5,063 nucleotides of DNA. Source: Bacteroidota bacterium (GTDB taxonomy: Bacteria; Bacteroidota; Bacteroidia; Chitinophagales; LD1). The stretch lies in contig PLSN01000024.1 of NCBI GenBank assembly GCA_003165135.1, positions 1 to 5,063 of the forward strand. The letters run 5' to 3'. Shown one piece after another: positions 1 through 5,063 of the stretch; positions within the stretch are counted from its first letter, which is position 1, and the number at the start of each line of letters is the position of its first letter. Made by a program: the position numbers and the translations under genes. The notes beneath the pieces were generated by a model. That model ran no database searches, had not been told where the DNA came from, and saw only the letters and a program-made list of their open reading frames with translations.

Positions 1-2183
1 GGAGTTGTTATCACTGCCCAAATGCTCTCACCGGCTGTCACAGACGGCACTATGTATGTCGGTGAATTGGTCCCCACAGCTACCCCATTATTATACCAGT
101 GTATCGTGTCCGATAAGATGGGAATGAAAACAGAAAATGTATCGCCATGACCTACACATACTGAGGGCTGCGATGCGTATGTAACGAAACTTCCCGCTGA
201 AGAATCTATAGTGACTGTCATCGTATCATTACCGCAGGTCGATGTCCATACGAATCCATATACACCCGTGCTCCAACTGCCACTGATAGGTGTAGTGGCC
301 GATGATGGCGTGGTGATATGGACTATTTGAGGGTTGGATGACAAAGCAGTCCAGGTCCCCGTGCCTGTAGCTGCCATCCACACAGAGTCTACAAACTGGC
401 AGAGCGTCTGGTCAGGGCCTGCGCTGCAGGCGATAGGTGGTATAGATATCGTCGAGTCACCCCCGCCGCAGTTGAGGTCATAGAAGTGAATGTTGGCACC
501 CGAGACAGGCACTGATACGATCAAGGTGTCCACTCCGTACCTGAAATAATTCTGCCCGTCTATGGTCCATTCTACAGAATCTGAAGGAGATGAAGGAAAC
601 CCTGTAAGCAGGTAGTTATTTCCCCCAAGGTTCTGATAGCTCACAGAGTCATAAAAGAAAGCAGGCATGACAATGGAAGTCCTGAGTACACATCCTGTGG
701 CCGAATCTGTCACATTGACCCATACAGTATAGCTCTGGTCCCAGCTTACGGGATAAAACTCGACCGGATTGCCATATACGTTTATGCCTCCATACCATGT
801 ATAACCTCCCCATTCGTACTGGGGCCTGACAGCCCCTGTCAGGTAGGCTGTGTATTGTATGGCACTGCACAGCGCCGGCGAGGTGCCGATCGAATCATGC
901 AAATTGCAATTACAAATACTGACCGGTACGGTATTGCTTCCCTGAGTAGAGCAGCCGGTATTGTTTGAAGTATATTCAGTATAAAGGCCCGGCTGCGTTG
1001 GGATATAGACTGAATCTGAGGCCGCAGATATGTGTACTATGTTTCCGCCCAGCATCCAGTGTATGGTGTCTGCGCCTGCGGTACCTGCGAGTATCAGGGT
1101 ATCGCTACCCACACAGGTACCGGCTGTGAGCAAACCTGATGGGACCGGCGCTGTATCTACTGTGATATAGACAGTATCAGACACACCGATAGGATAGAGA
1201 TACCAGACGAAGCCATATACGCCCGTTGCGTTGAATGGCCCGACCTGATTATTTGGGATAAATTCATTGTAGTTAAAGCCAATAGGGGTGGGATTATTGA
1301 GCAGCGGCGACCATCTGCCCGTACCGGTAGCAGCCATAGTAGCTATTGAATATTCGCATATGGTCTGGTCAGGGCCTGCGGAGCCGCAATTTGTAGACAC
1401 GGTAAAAGATGCCGGGATAGTATCTGCATGCAGGTGCCCGTTCACGCAGCCAATAGTATTGCTCGCTACTACCCACACACTGTCACCGGGATTGAGGTAG
1501 TTAAATATAAATTTAGATGAGTTGGTACCTCTCGGCTGACCATCCCAATACCATTGATAGTTCATAGTATTGTTACTATATGCATCGACGCTGAAAGTAT
1601 CAGCCCCATACTGGCATACTGTACCCTGATTTACCTGTACACTGCTCAGATAGATACTGGAATCCACTAACACATAGAATGTATCATGCGCGGTACCGGT
1701 ATTCCACACAAATCCATAGCTCCCCGCAAACCAGGCACCGGTGATAGTAGTGGTAGGTATAGAAGGTTGCTGTATAACGACAGCTCCCCATACATTCGGA
1801 TTGCCGGGCAGTGCAGACCATGTGCCGGTGCCTGTAGCATGCATCGATACCGTATCGGAATTAGACTCACAGATGGTCTGAGTGCCTGCGGCCGTATCGC
1901 AGTTGACCACTGTGACCCATAGTGTATCGTTATTCCATAGGAACCCATATCGCCCTGCCACGCTGAATCCGGAGATTGTATCAGCGGCTAGGGAATAGTT
2001 GAGGTTGTCAAAATAAACCTCATGTACATTGCTACTCAGAGGCACCCAGGTGCCTGAGCCTGTGGCAGCAGTAATGACTGTATTGCTGATGCAGATGGTC
2101 TGCGCCGGCCCGGCGGATTGCCCAAAGCCCTCTATACTGATCAGCAGCAGCAGGGCGGTCATTAGTTGTCTTATTGTTTTCAT
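1..2183 (-). CDS. Secreted multidomain Ig/PKD-like repeat protein, 3' end outside window
   Basis: An uninterrupted frame runs from ATG at 2183 off the left edge (727 codons plus two bases, no stop seen). Residues 1-22 form a signal peptide (MKTIRQ, then a Leu-rich core, ending GFGQ) with no lipobox cysteine, so export by Sec and signal peptidase I is expected. The rest is low-charge, rich in Thr, Ser, Gly, Val, Tyr and Trp, as in beta-sandwich modules. Four modules share AG(P/T)xQT(I/L)C, then ATGTGTW, then GxYGF(V/L)W, at about residues 24-95, 98-174, 267-343 and 587-660. Between them are Ig-like modules of the pattern 'VC...DTF.V...W..dG....' at about 183-263, 344-421 and 665 onward, and two more divergent ones at about 425-585. 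Such architectures are known in Bacteroidota cell-surface or adhesin-like proteins that often end in a type IX secretion or gliding-motility-associated C-terminal domain. That end is not visible, so the secretion route and role are inferred. An internal Met at residue 8 is an alternative start, but the upstream ATG gives the normal basic n-region. Confidence 0.9.
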   Translation of the reverse strand, partial: MKTIRQLMTALLLLISIEGFGQSAGPAQTICISNTVITAATGSGTWVPLSSNVHEVYFDNLNYSLAADTISGFSVAGRYGFLWNNDTLWVTVVNCDTAAGTQTICESNSDTVSMHATGTGTWSALPGNPNVWGAVVIQQPSIPTTTITGAWFAGSYGFVWNTGTAHDTFYVLVDSSIYLSSVQVNQGTVCQYGADTFSVDAYSNNTMNYQWYWDGQPRGTNSSKFIFNYLNPGDSVWVVASNTIGCVNGHLHADTIPASFTVSTNCGSAGPDQTICEYSIATMAATGTGRWSPLLNNPTPIGFNYNEFIPNNQVGPFNATGVYGFVWYLYPIGVSDTVYITVDTAPVPSGLLTAGTCVGSDTLILAGTAGADTIHWMLGGNIVHISAASDSVYIPTQPGLYTEYTSNNTGCSTQGSNTVPVSICNCNLHDSIGTSPALCSAIQYTAYLTGAVRPQYEWGGYTWYGGINVYGNPVEFYPVSWDQSYTVWVNVTDSATGCVLRTSIVMPAFFYDSVSYQNLGGNNYLLTGFPSSPSDSVEWTIDGQNYFRYGVDTLIVSVPVSGANIHFYDLNCGGGDSTISIPPIACSAGPDQTLCQFVDSVWMAATGTGTWTALSSNPQIVHITTPSSATTPISGSWSTGVYGFVWTSTCGNDTMTVTIDSSAGSFVTYASQPSVCVGHGDTFSVFIPILSDTIHWYNNGVAVGTNSPTYIVPSVTAGESIWAVITT

Positions 2184-2283
2184 GATGTTTGAATTTTTAA
2201 AAGTACTTATTTGCATTTTGATATTCTTTAGACGATACAAAGAAGTGAATAGTCATGCAACAAAAAAAGTACTCTTTAAGCAT

Positions 2284-2388
2284 TTTATCCATCATACTTA
2301 ATTTAATAAAGCAAGCATATTTAGCAAAACATAAACACATATGAGGCTCTACCATACATTCAATACCTATGTTTATCCATCATATTTA
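2284..2388. repeat. 17-nt direct repeat pair in the surface-protein upstream region
   Basis: TTTATCCATCATACTTA at 2284-2300 recurs as TTTATCCATCATATTTA at 2372-2388, matching at 16 of 17 positions in the same orientation with starts 88 bases apart. It lies 100-205 bases upstream of the surface-protein start. It could be a regulator binding-site pair or a chance or duplicated remnant; the sequence alone does not decide. Confidence 0.5.
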
Positions 2389-2411
2389 TTAACCACTTTA
2401 CCCTGAAACTG

Positions 2412-2433
2412 AATAAAAAAAACGCTGCCCACC
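2412..2433 (-). terminator. Weak terminator-like hairpin with T8 tract, minus strand
   Basis: Read on the minus strand, CGCCGC and GCAGCG can pair around a 7-nt loop (one C-A mismatch) and are followed directly by eight T. The shape is that of an intrinsic terminator, but no minus-strand gene ends just upstream of it, so it may be a chance structure or may stop antisense transcription entering the surface-protein promoter region. The stem is short and imperfect. Confidence 0.25.
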
Positions 2434-2463
2434 TCGCGGCGAACAACGTTCAATGAGATTATA

Positions 2464-2496
2464 AGATTTGACAACTTTTAGAAAGTTGTCAAATCT
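2464..2496. repeat. 33-nt perfect palindrome, copy 1 (REP-like)
   Basis: Arms at 2464-2478 and 2482-2496 (AGATTTGACAACTTT and its exact complement) form a 15-bp perfect stem with loop TAG. Two further copies lie at 3722-3754 and 5004-5036. This copy differs from them at one symmetrical position (AGA instead of AGC), with the compensating change in the other arm, and in the loop. There is no T tract after it, so it is better read as a dispersed palindromic repeat than as a simple terminator. Confidence 0.85.
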
Positions 2497-2517
2497 GTAA
2501 AACCCACTCAAACACGA

Positions 2518-2696
2518 CGTCATTGCGATAAATTTCTACTTAATAAAAAACATCAGCGATGGAATTTAGTAGCAATCTGTAACGAAAGATCAGGCAGCTC
2601 AGAAGTATTTGAGAGAGTAGTGCTAATCTATAGATACAGATTACTACACAATTTTATCATGTTTACTTTTCACGGGAAAAATTGTTCGTAATGACG
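2518..2696. mobile_element. 179-nt MITE-like element with long imperfect terminal inverted repeats
   Basis: The left arm (2518-2581) begins CGTCATTGCGA and ends GTAGCAATCTGTA. The right arm (2635-2696), read on the minus strand, begins CGTCATTACGA and ends GTAGTAATCTGTA. The arms are about 62-64 nt, well matched at both ends and loosely in the middle, and enclose about 53 nt. No ORF of note lies inside. The end motifs resemble the widespread non-coding 'GTCATTGCGA...GCAATCT' repeat style seen in many bacterial genomes; that link is from memory and not tested. No clear target-site duplication is visible. It sits between the surface-protein promoter region and the phhA leader. It appears old, given the arm divergence. 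Confidence 0.6.
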
Positions 2697-2753
2697 GCAG
2701 GCTTGGGGTTGTTTTCAATTAGTGCTAACGAACAACTATAAACACAACATTTG

Positions 2754-2761
2754 CATCTTTG
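2754..2761 (+). promoter_or_regulatory. Candidate -7 promoter element for the phhA leader transcript
   Basis: CATCTTTG matches five of the six fixed positions of the Bacteroidota -7 element TAnnTTTG and lies 24 bases before the leader-peptide ATG, which would give a 5' UTR of roughly 15-20 nt. I see no good -33 TTTG at the normal distance, so the call is tentative. Confidence 0.35.
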
Positions 2762-2785
2762 CATTTTACTTCTTATATTCATAAT

Positions 2786-2848
2786 ATGAAATCAAATCGC
2801 ATATATTATTATTACTATTATACTCCTGCACAGGAGCGGTATAGGTAA
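2786..2848 (+). CDS. Tyrosine-rich leader peptide of the phhA attenuator
   Basis: A 20-residue ORF, MKSNRI followed by six consecutive Tyr codons (2804-2821; five TAT, one TAC) and TPAQERYR, ends at TAA 2846-2848. Seven of 20 residues are Tyr. Leader peptides of this kind act through the translating ribosome and not as proteins: shortage of the charged tRNA stalls the ribosome at the codon run. The peptide is followed by an antiterminator segment and an intrinsic terminator, and then by the gene for the enzyme that makes tyrosine from phenylalanine. This match of codon, RNA structure and enzyme product supports the call strongly. No Shine-Dalgarno sequence is visible, as is usual in Bacteroidota. 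The ORF is too short for most gene finders and is likely to be missing from automatic annotation. Confidence 0.88.
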   Translation: MKSNRIYYYYYYTPAQERYR

Positions 2849-2910
2849 TGATATATGTGAGACATCATAAGACATCAATACGAAGCCGTTCTGCATAGAG
2901 CGGCTTTTTT
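2823..2910 (+). promoter_or_regulatory. Tyrosine-responsive transcription attenuator
   Basis: Three alternative pairings can be drawn. Segment 1 (CTCCTG, 2823-2828) pairs with segment 2 (CAGGAG, 2831-2836). Segment 2 extended (CAGGAGCGG, 2831-2839) can instead pair with segment 3 (CCGTTCTG, 2886-2893) through eight pairs, one of them G-U, with one bulged G. Segment 3 can instead pair with segment 4 as the terminator. GAGCGG occurs both in segment 2 and in segment 4, so the two compete for the same partner. A ribosome held on the Tyr run, whose last codon is 2819-2821, would cover segment 1 and leave segment 2 free, giving antitermination. A ribosome reaching the stop at 2846 would cover segment 2 and let the terminator form. 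The geometry matches the classical trp/phe leader type. The pairings were found by eye; no folding energies were computed. Confidence 0.8.
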
Positions 2911-2915
2911 ATTTT
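2883..2915 (+). terminator. Intrinsic terminator of the phhA attenuator
   Basis: AAGCCGTTCT (2883-2892) and AGAGCGGCTT (2897-2906) form a 10-bp stem with one G-T pair and loop GCAT, followed by TTTTTTATTTT. It lies between the leader peptide and phhA, with its stem ending 30 bases before the phhA start codon, so it can only serve as a conditional terminator for phhA. Confidence 0.88.
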
Positions 2916-2936
2916 AAAAAACTAAAACGACACAAC

Positions 2937-3650
2937 ATGAGACCTACACAGCAGATCTACAGCGACTACACGGCAGAGGACTTTAGCGTATGGCGTACAC
3001 TCTATGAGCGCCAGATGCCTCAACTCAATGCCCATGCATGCAGTGCCTATCTCGGCGCACTCGACACGGTGGGTTTCAGTGCAGACAGGATACCTGACTT
3101 TAGCATCGTAGATACCATACTCTCGCCACTCACCGGCTGGGGCATTCACGTCGTGCCCAATATCAGCGCAGCGCCGGAGTTCTTCGGCTATCTGTCGGAG
3201 CGTCGGTTCACGGCGACCTGCTGGCTGCGCACCATGGCGCAACTCGACTACATCGAGGAGCCGGATATGTTTCATGATGTGTTCGCGCATATACCGCTCA
3301 TCAGCGATCCGGCTTATTGCAGGTTCCTCGAGGGGCTGGGCAGGATAGCATCTGTATATCGCGATGACGCGGCCAGGCTCGAACTGATAGGGCGGTTCTA
3401 TTGGTTTACGATAGAGTTTGGACTGATACGCGAGGCCGGTGAACTCAAGATATACGGCGCGGGCATCATCTCCTCAGCTGGCGAGACACTGCACTGTATG
3501 GGTGACGACTGCGAGATACGCGACTTTGATATAGATGCGATACTAGCCACTCCCTATCGCAATGACATCATTCAGGATACATACTTTGTGATCGATTCTT
3601 TTGAGCAGTTGTATCAATCGCTGTCGAGAGTAGAAAGTGCGATGAAATAA
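2937..3650 (+). CDS. phhA: Phenylalanine 4-monooxygenase (phenylalanine hydroxylase)
   Basis: This 237-residue protein is a complete single-domain bacterial aromatic amino acid hydroxylase. The family uses Fe(II), a tetrahydropterin and O2 to convert L-phenylalanine to L-tyrosine in the cytoplasm. The iron-ligand triad is intact: His113 and His118 in EPDMFHDVFAHIPL (108-121) and Glu160 in FTIEFGL (157-163). Other family blocks are W19-RTLYERQ, RRFTATCWLR (89-98), the LDYIEEPD lead-in and GAGIISSAGE (174-183). There is no N-terminal ACT regulatory domain, as is normal for bacterial forms. The start at 2937 follows an A-rich stretch without a Shine-Dalgarno sequence; no other start competes. 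It lies alone on this strand behind a Tyr-codon attenuator, which supports phenylalanine over tryptophan as substrate and suggests control by tyrosine supply. Its coding DNA is clearly more G/C-rich than the lipoprotein genes to its right. The 'FAH' in place of the commoner 'FGH' before the second His ligand is a mild variant. Confidence 0.96.
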   Translation: MRPTQQIYSDYTAEDFSVWRTLYERQMPQLNAHACSAYLGALDTVGFSADRIPDFSIVDTILSPLTGWGIHVVPNISAAPEFFGYLSERRFTATCWLRTMAQLDYIEEPDMFHDVFAHIPLISDPAYCRFLEGLGRIASVYRDDAARLELIGRFYWFTIEFGLIREAGELKIYGAGIISSAGETLHCMGDDCEIRDFDIDAILATPYRNDIIQDTYFVIDSFEQLYQSLSRVESAMK

Positions 3651-3713
3651 TTGAGAATGGAGAATTGATTAGCCATCAAGGTTTGGCGAGGACGCCAACC
3701 ACGGGCAAAATGG
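3651..3713. repeat. Repeat-rich 3' spacer of phhA with short G/C hairpin
   Basis: Directly after the phhA stop lies TTGAGAATGGAGAATTGA (3651-3668), in which GAGAAT occurs twice. At 3680-3700 a hairpin follows: GGTTTGGCG, loop AGGA, CGCCAACC, an 8-bp stem with one bulged T. There is no T tract behind the hairpin, so it is not a standard intrinsic terminator. It may still affect the 3' end of the phhA transcript, or be part of a compound repeat with the palindrome that begins at 3722. Confidence 0.5.
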
Positions 3714-3721
3714 AGTCTCTG

Positions 3722-3754
3722 AGCTTTGACAACTTTCAAAAAGTTGTCAAAGCT
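3722..3754. repeat. 33-nt perfect palindrome, copy 2 (REP-like)
   Basis: Arms at 3722-3736 and 3740-3754 (AGCTTTGACAACTTT and its exact complement) form a 15-bp perfect stem with loop CAA. It lies between the convergent ends of phhA and the lipoprotein gene, 24 bases beyond the lipoprotein stop. The identity with copy 3 extends to the flanks AGTCTCTG on the left and ACCC on the right (3714-3758), giving 45 identical bases. It could stabilise or end transcripts from both sides, but lacks a T tract in either direction. Confidence 0.88.
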
Positions 3755-3778
3755 ACCCTGCCAACAAAAACCGAAAAA

Positions 3779-4333
3779 TCATTTAGTAAAAGTGATAGTA
3801 ACACTATTGTTATTATATGCTCCGGTACTATCAGAGGTAGAACTGCTGCTATATGTCAATATGAGTTTATTGTCGGTGACAGATTGAATAATGAATGTAT
3901 TGGTTGGAAAAAATTGCTGAAAAAAAATAGACCCCCCACCTCGGAATGTAACTGCATTATCTAGGGTGTTATTACTCAAGTACTCCCAAGTACCAGATTT
4001 TGTGACAGGATCATTATATGCATCTTCATCTATTGAATATGTTCCGTTATTGAGAATACTCCAGTTTGAGAATTTGAGGCTGATTATCTGTGTATCCTGA
4101 TGAGGAAGATTAGTACTACTATATCGAATCTGAAAAACAGATTGAGTCTGGTAATTATAAAAATAAGTGTCACTGATGCTATCATCGTTGGGAGTGGAAT
4201 AGTTCTGATTGCTTGCAGTAAAATTTATAAACTTCCAGTTGCCAACTATCGTGGAATTGCTCTTTTTACAACTTGTAAACAATAAAATACCAAGGATTGT
4301 AAATATCAAACTGAAGAAAATATTCTTATTCAT
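3779..4333 (-). CDS. Lipocalin-like lipoprotein, downstream paralogue
   Basis: This 184-residue protein has a lipoprotein signal peptide: MNKN, a hydrophobic core, and lipobox FTSC with the acylated cysteine at residue 22, followed by KK. The mature start STIVGNWKF carries the GxW-type signature near the N-terminus that is usual for lipocalin-like proteins. Later blocks, WSILNNGTYSIDEDAYND, SGTWEY and NKLILTYSSS, fit the beta-strand pattern of the Bacteroidota lipocalin-like lipoprotein families. No ligand or partner can be named. It is about 65% identical by eye over the mature chain to the gene just upstream (4936-4376), from which it is separated by 42 bases on the same strand, so co-transcription after a tandem duplication is likely. 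It has no acidic cluster right after the cysteine of the kind known to send lipoproteins to the cell surface in some Bacteroidota, so its final membrane side is uncertain. Its DNA is noticeably A/T-rich. Confidence 0.9.
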   Translation of the reverse strand: MNKNIFFSLIFTILGILLFTSCKKSNSTIVGNWKFINFTASNQNYSTPNDDSISDTYFYNYQTQSVFQIRYSSTNLPHQDTQIISLKFSNWSILNNGTYSIDEDAYNDPVTKSGTWEYLSNNTLDNAVTFRGGGSIFFQQFFPTNTFIIQSVTDNKLILTYSSSSTSDSTGAYNNNSVTITFTK

Positions 4334-4375
4334 CGGGAAACGTTAAAGTACAAATTAATAAAGCCATGACCCAAA

Positions 4376-4936
4376 TCATTTCGTAAACGTAATAGTTTCG
4401 CTACTGTTGCCAAACGCGCCAGTGCTATCTGAAATAGAACTATTACTATACGTCAATACTAGTTGTTTATCCGTTACGGATTGAATAACAAATGTATTTT
4501 GCGTATAAAATATTTGAAAAAACATTGAACCTCCACCTTGAAATGTTACAGCATTATTCGATGATGTATTACTCATATACTCCCATATACCAGAGGTCGT
4601 AACAGCATCGTTGTAAGCATCCTCATCTATTGAATATGTTCCATCACTCCTAATATCCCAGTTGGAGTATTTCAGAGTTGTAATCATCTGTGTATCTAAA
4701 TGAGGTAGGTCTTTACTATGGTAAAGAATATAGTTTATAGATTGAGACTTCGCGTTATATGAATACGTTCCATTAGCACTATCTCCATAGGAAGGGTAAT
4801 AAACTTGAGTACTTGCCGTATAGTTTGAAAATTTCCAGTTGCCGACAATGGTAGGATTATTCTTTTTGCAGCCCGAGAAAAATACAATAGCTGCGATCGC
4901 AATGATCAGATGAGTGTAAATGGTTCTCTTATTCAT
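4376..4936 (-). CDS. Lipocalin-like lipoprotein, upstream paralogue
   Basis: This 186-residue protein has a lipoprotein signal peptide: MNKRTIYTH, the hydrophobic core LIIAIAAIVFF, and lipobox FSGC with the cysteine at residue 23. The mature chain begins CKKNNPTIVGNWKF and shares with its downstream paralogue the blocks GTYSIDEDAYND, WEYMSN, NAVTFQGGGS, NTFVIQSVTD, LVLTYS and SDSTGA, ending ITFTK. The start at 4936 is chosen over an in-frame ATG at 5014: it gives a proper signal peptide and the same MNK opening as the paralogue, whereas the longer form adds 26 unconserved residues and starts inside the palindromic repeat at 5004-5036. It is probably the first gene of a two-gene operon. The family match is by pattern only and the function is unknown. 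Confidence 0.9.
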   Translation of the reverse strand: MNKRTIYTHLIIAIAAIVFFSGCKKNNPTIVGNWKFSNYTASTQVYYPSYGDSANGTYSYNAKSQSINYILYHSKDLPHLDTQMITTLKYSNWDIRSDGTYSIDEDAYNDAVTTSGIWEYMSNTSSNNAVTFQGGGSMFFQIFYTQNTFVIQSVTDKQLVLTYSNSSISDSTGAFGNSSETITFTK

Positions 4937-5003
4937 GGGTAAGGTTTTAAATAAAATACTCAAACGAAGATAGAGATGATTTATTATATAATTCAAGTCT
5001 CTG

Positions 5004-5036
5004 AGCTTTGACAACTTTCAAAAAGTTGTCAAAGCT
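5004..5036. repeat. 33-nt perfect palindrome, copy 3 (REP-like)
   Basis: This copy is identical to copy 2 through the whole palindrome and its flanks (4996-5040 against 3714-3758, 45 bases). It lies 68 bases upstream of the first lipoprotein start. Together the two copies bracket the lipoprotein pair as direct repeats whose starts are 1282 bases apart. The remaining bases to the window edge show nothing I can assign. Confidence 0.88.
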
Positions 5037-5063
5037 ACCCCATACTGGCGCGGAACTTAGTTC

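Larger units (their letters stand above)
2184..2463. other. Intergenic region upstream of the surface protein
   Basis: This A/T-rich spacer has no convincing gene. It should contain the promoter and 5' leader of the minus-strand surface-protein gene, but I could not place a clean TTTG / TAnnTTTG pair at normal spacing. It holds a 17-nt direct repeat (separate entry), two copies of AAAAGTACT (2199-2207 and 2265-2273), and a small G/C-rich hairpin next to a run of eight A on this strand (2412-2433). Confidence 0.6.

Noticed and set aside
1288..1500. Plus-strand ORF of 70 codons within the surface-protein region, and similar ones at 649-870, 1667-1948 and 1686-1922
   Set aside because: All lie inside the continuous minus-strand frame of the surface protein in other frames or on the other strand. 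They have no start context, domain or signal of their own, whereas the main frame is open for 727 codons with clear repeated modules.
2237..2268. Possible promoter of the surface-protein gene (TTTG and CTTCTTTG, minus strand)
   Set aside because: The gap between the two elements is about 15 bases, shorter than the usual roughly 19-21, and the -7 match is poor.
2029..2301. Plus-strand ORF of 90 codons over the surface-protein start region
   Set aside because: It is antisense to the signal peptide and first module and then runs into A/T-rich intergenic DNA; the translation shows no recognisable protein.
2922..3290. Minus-strand ORF of 122 codons antisense to phhA
   Set aside because: It is a shadow of the phhA reading frame, which carries all family motifs.
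3722..3754. Palindrome copy 2 as an ordinary bidirectional intrinsic terminator
   Set aside because: The stem is A/T-rich, no T tract follows on either side, and the same sequence occurs upstream of genes, so a dispersed repeat explains it better.
3665..3964. Plus-strand ORF of 99 codons, and the one at 4100-4285
   Set aside because: The first crosses the palindromic repeat, and both run antisense through a lipoprotein gene with a clear signal peptide and paralogue.
4937..5014. Longer N-terminus for the upstream lipoprotein starting at 5014
   Set aside because: It would place 26 residues before the lipoprotein signal peptide, is absent from the paralogue, and starts inside a palindromic repeat.
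2464..5036. The three palindromes as a CRISPR array
   Set aside because: Spacing is more than 1.2 kb with genes between copies; there are no regular spacers and no cas genes.

Overview
The window looks like chromosomal DNA of a Bacteroidota bacterium, perhaps close to Chitinophagaceae or another Sphingobacteria/Chitinophagia-like group. The signs are a secreted multidomain surface protein with a leader ending in GFGQ, small lipoproteins with a CKK start to the mature chain, A/T-rich start regions without a Shine-Dalgarno sequence, and a TAnnTTTG-like -7 element. The assignment is inferred from style, not from a marker gene.

Layout. Positions 2183 to 1, minus strand, hold the first 727 codons of a long secreted protein that runs off the left edge. 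It is built of alternating immunoglobulin/PKD-like beta modules, four of which share an 'AGPDQTIC ... ATGTGTW ... GVYGFVW' pattern. Positions 2184 to 2785 have no convincing gene. They hold a short direct repeat, a 33-nt perfect palindrome and a 179-nt element with long imperfect terminal inverted repeats. Positions 2786 to 3650, plus strand, hold a complete regulatory unit: a 20-residue leader peptide with six consecutive tyrosine codons, an attenuator with mutually exclusive hairpins, an intrinsic terminator, and then a complete phenylalanine 4-hydroxylase gene (phhA). Positions 3651 to 3778 are a convergent spacer packed with small hairpins and a second copy of the palindrome. Positions 4936 to 3779, minus strand, hold two tandem paralogous lipocalin-like lipoproteins, followed on the right by a third palindrome copy.

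How it works together. The strongest biological signal is the tyrosine attenuator in front of phhA. A ribosome stalled at the Tyr codons for want of Tyr-tRNA would free one RNA segment (2831-2839) to pair with the 5' arm of the terminator, so that phhA is transcribed and phenylalanine is converted to tyrosine. With ample tyrosine the ribosome runs to the stop codon, masks that segment, and the terminator forms. This suggests that the enzyme serves tyrosine supply here rather than only phenylalanine breakdown. The surface protein and the lipoprotein pair have no visible functional link to phhA. The intergenic spaces are rich in palindromic repeats that look mobile and not gene-specific.
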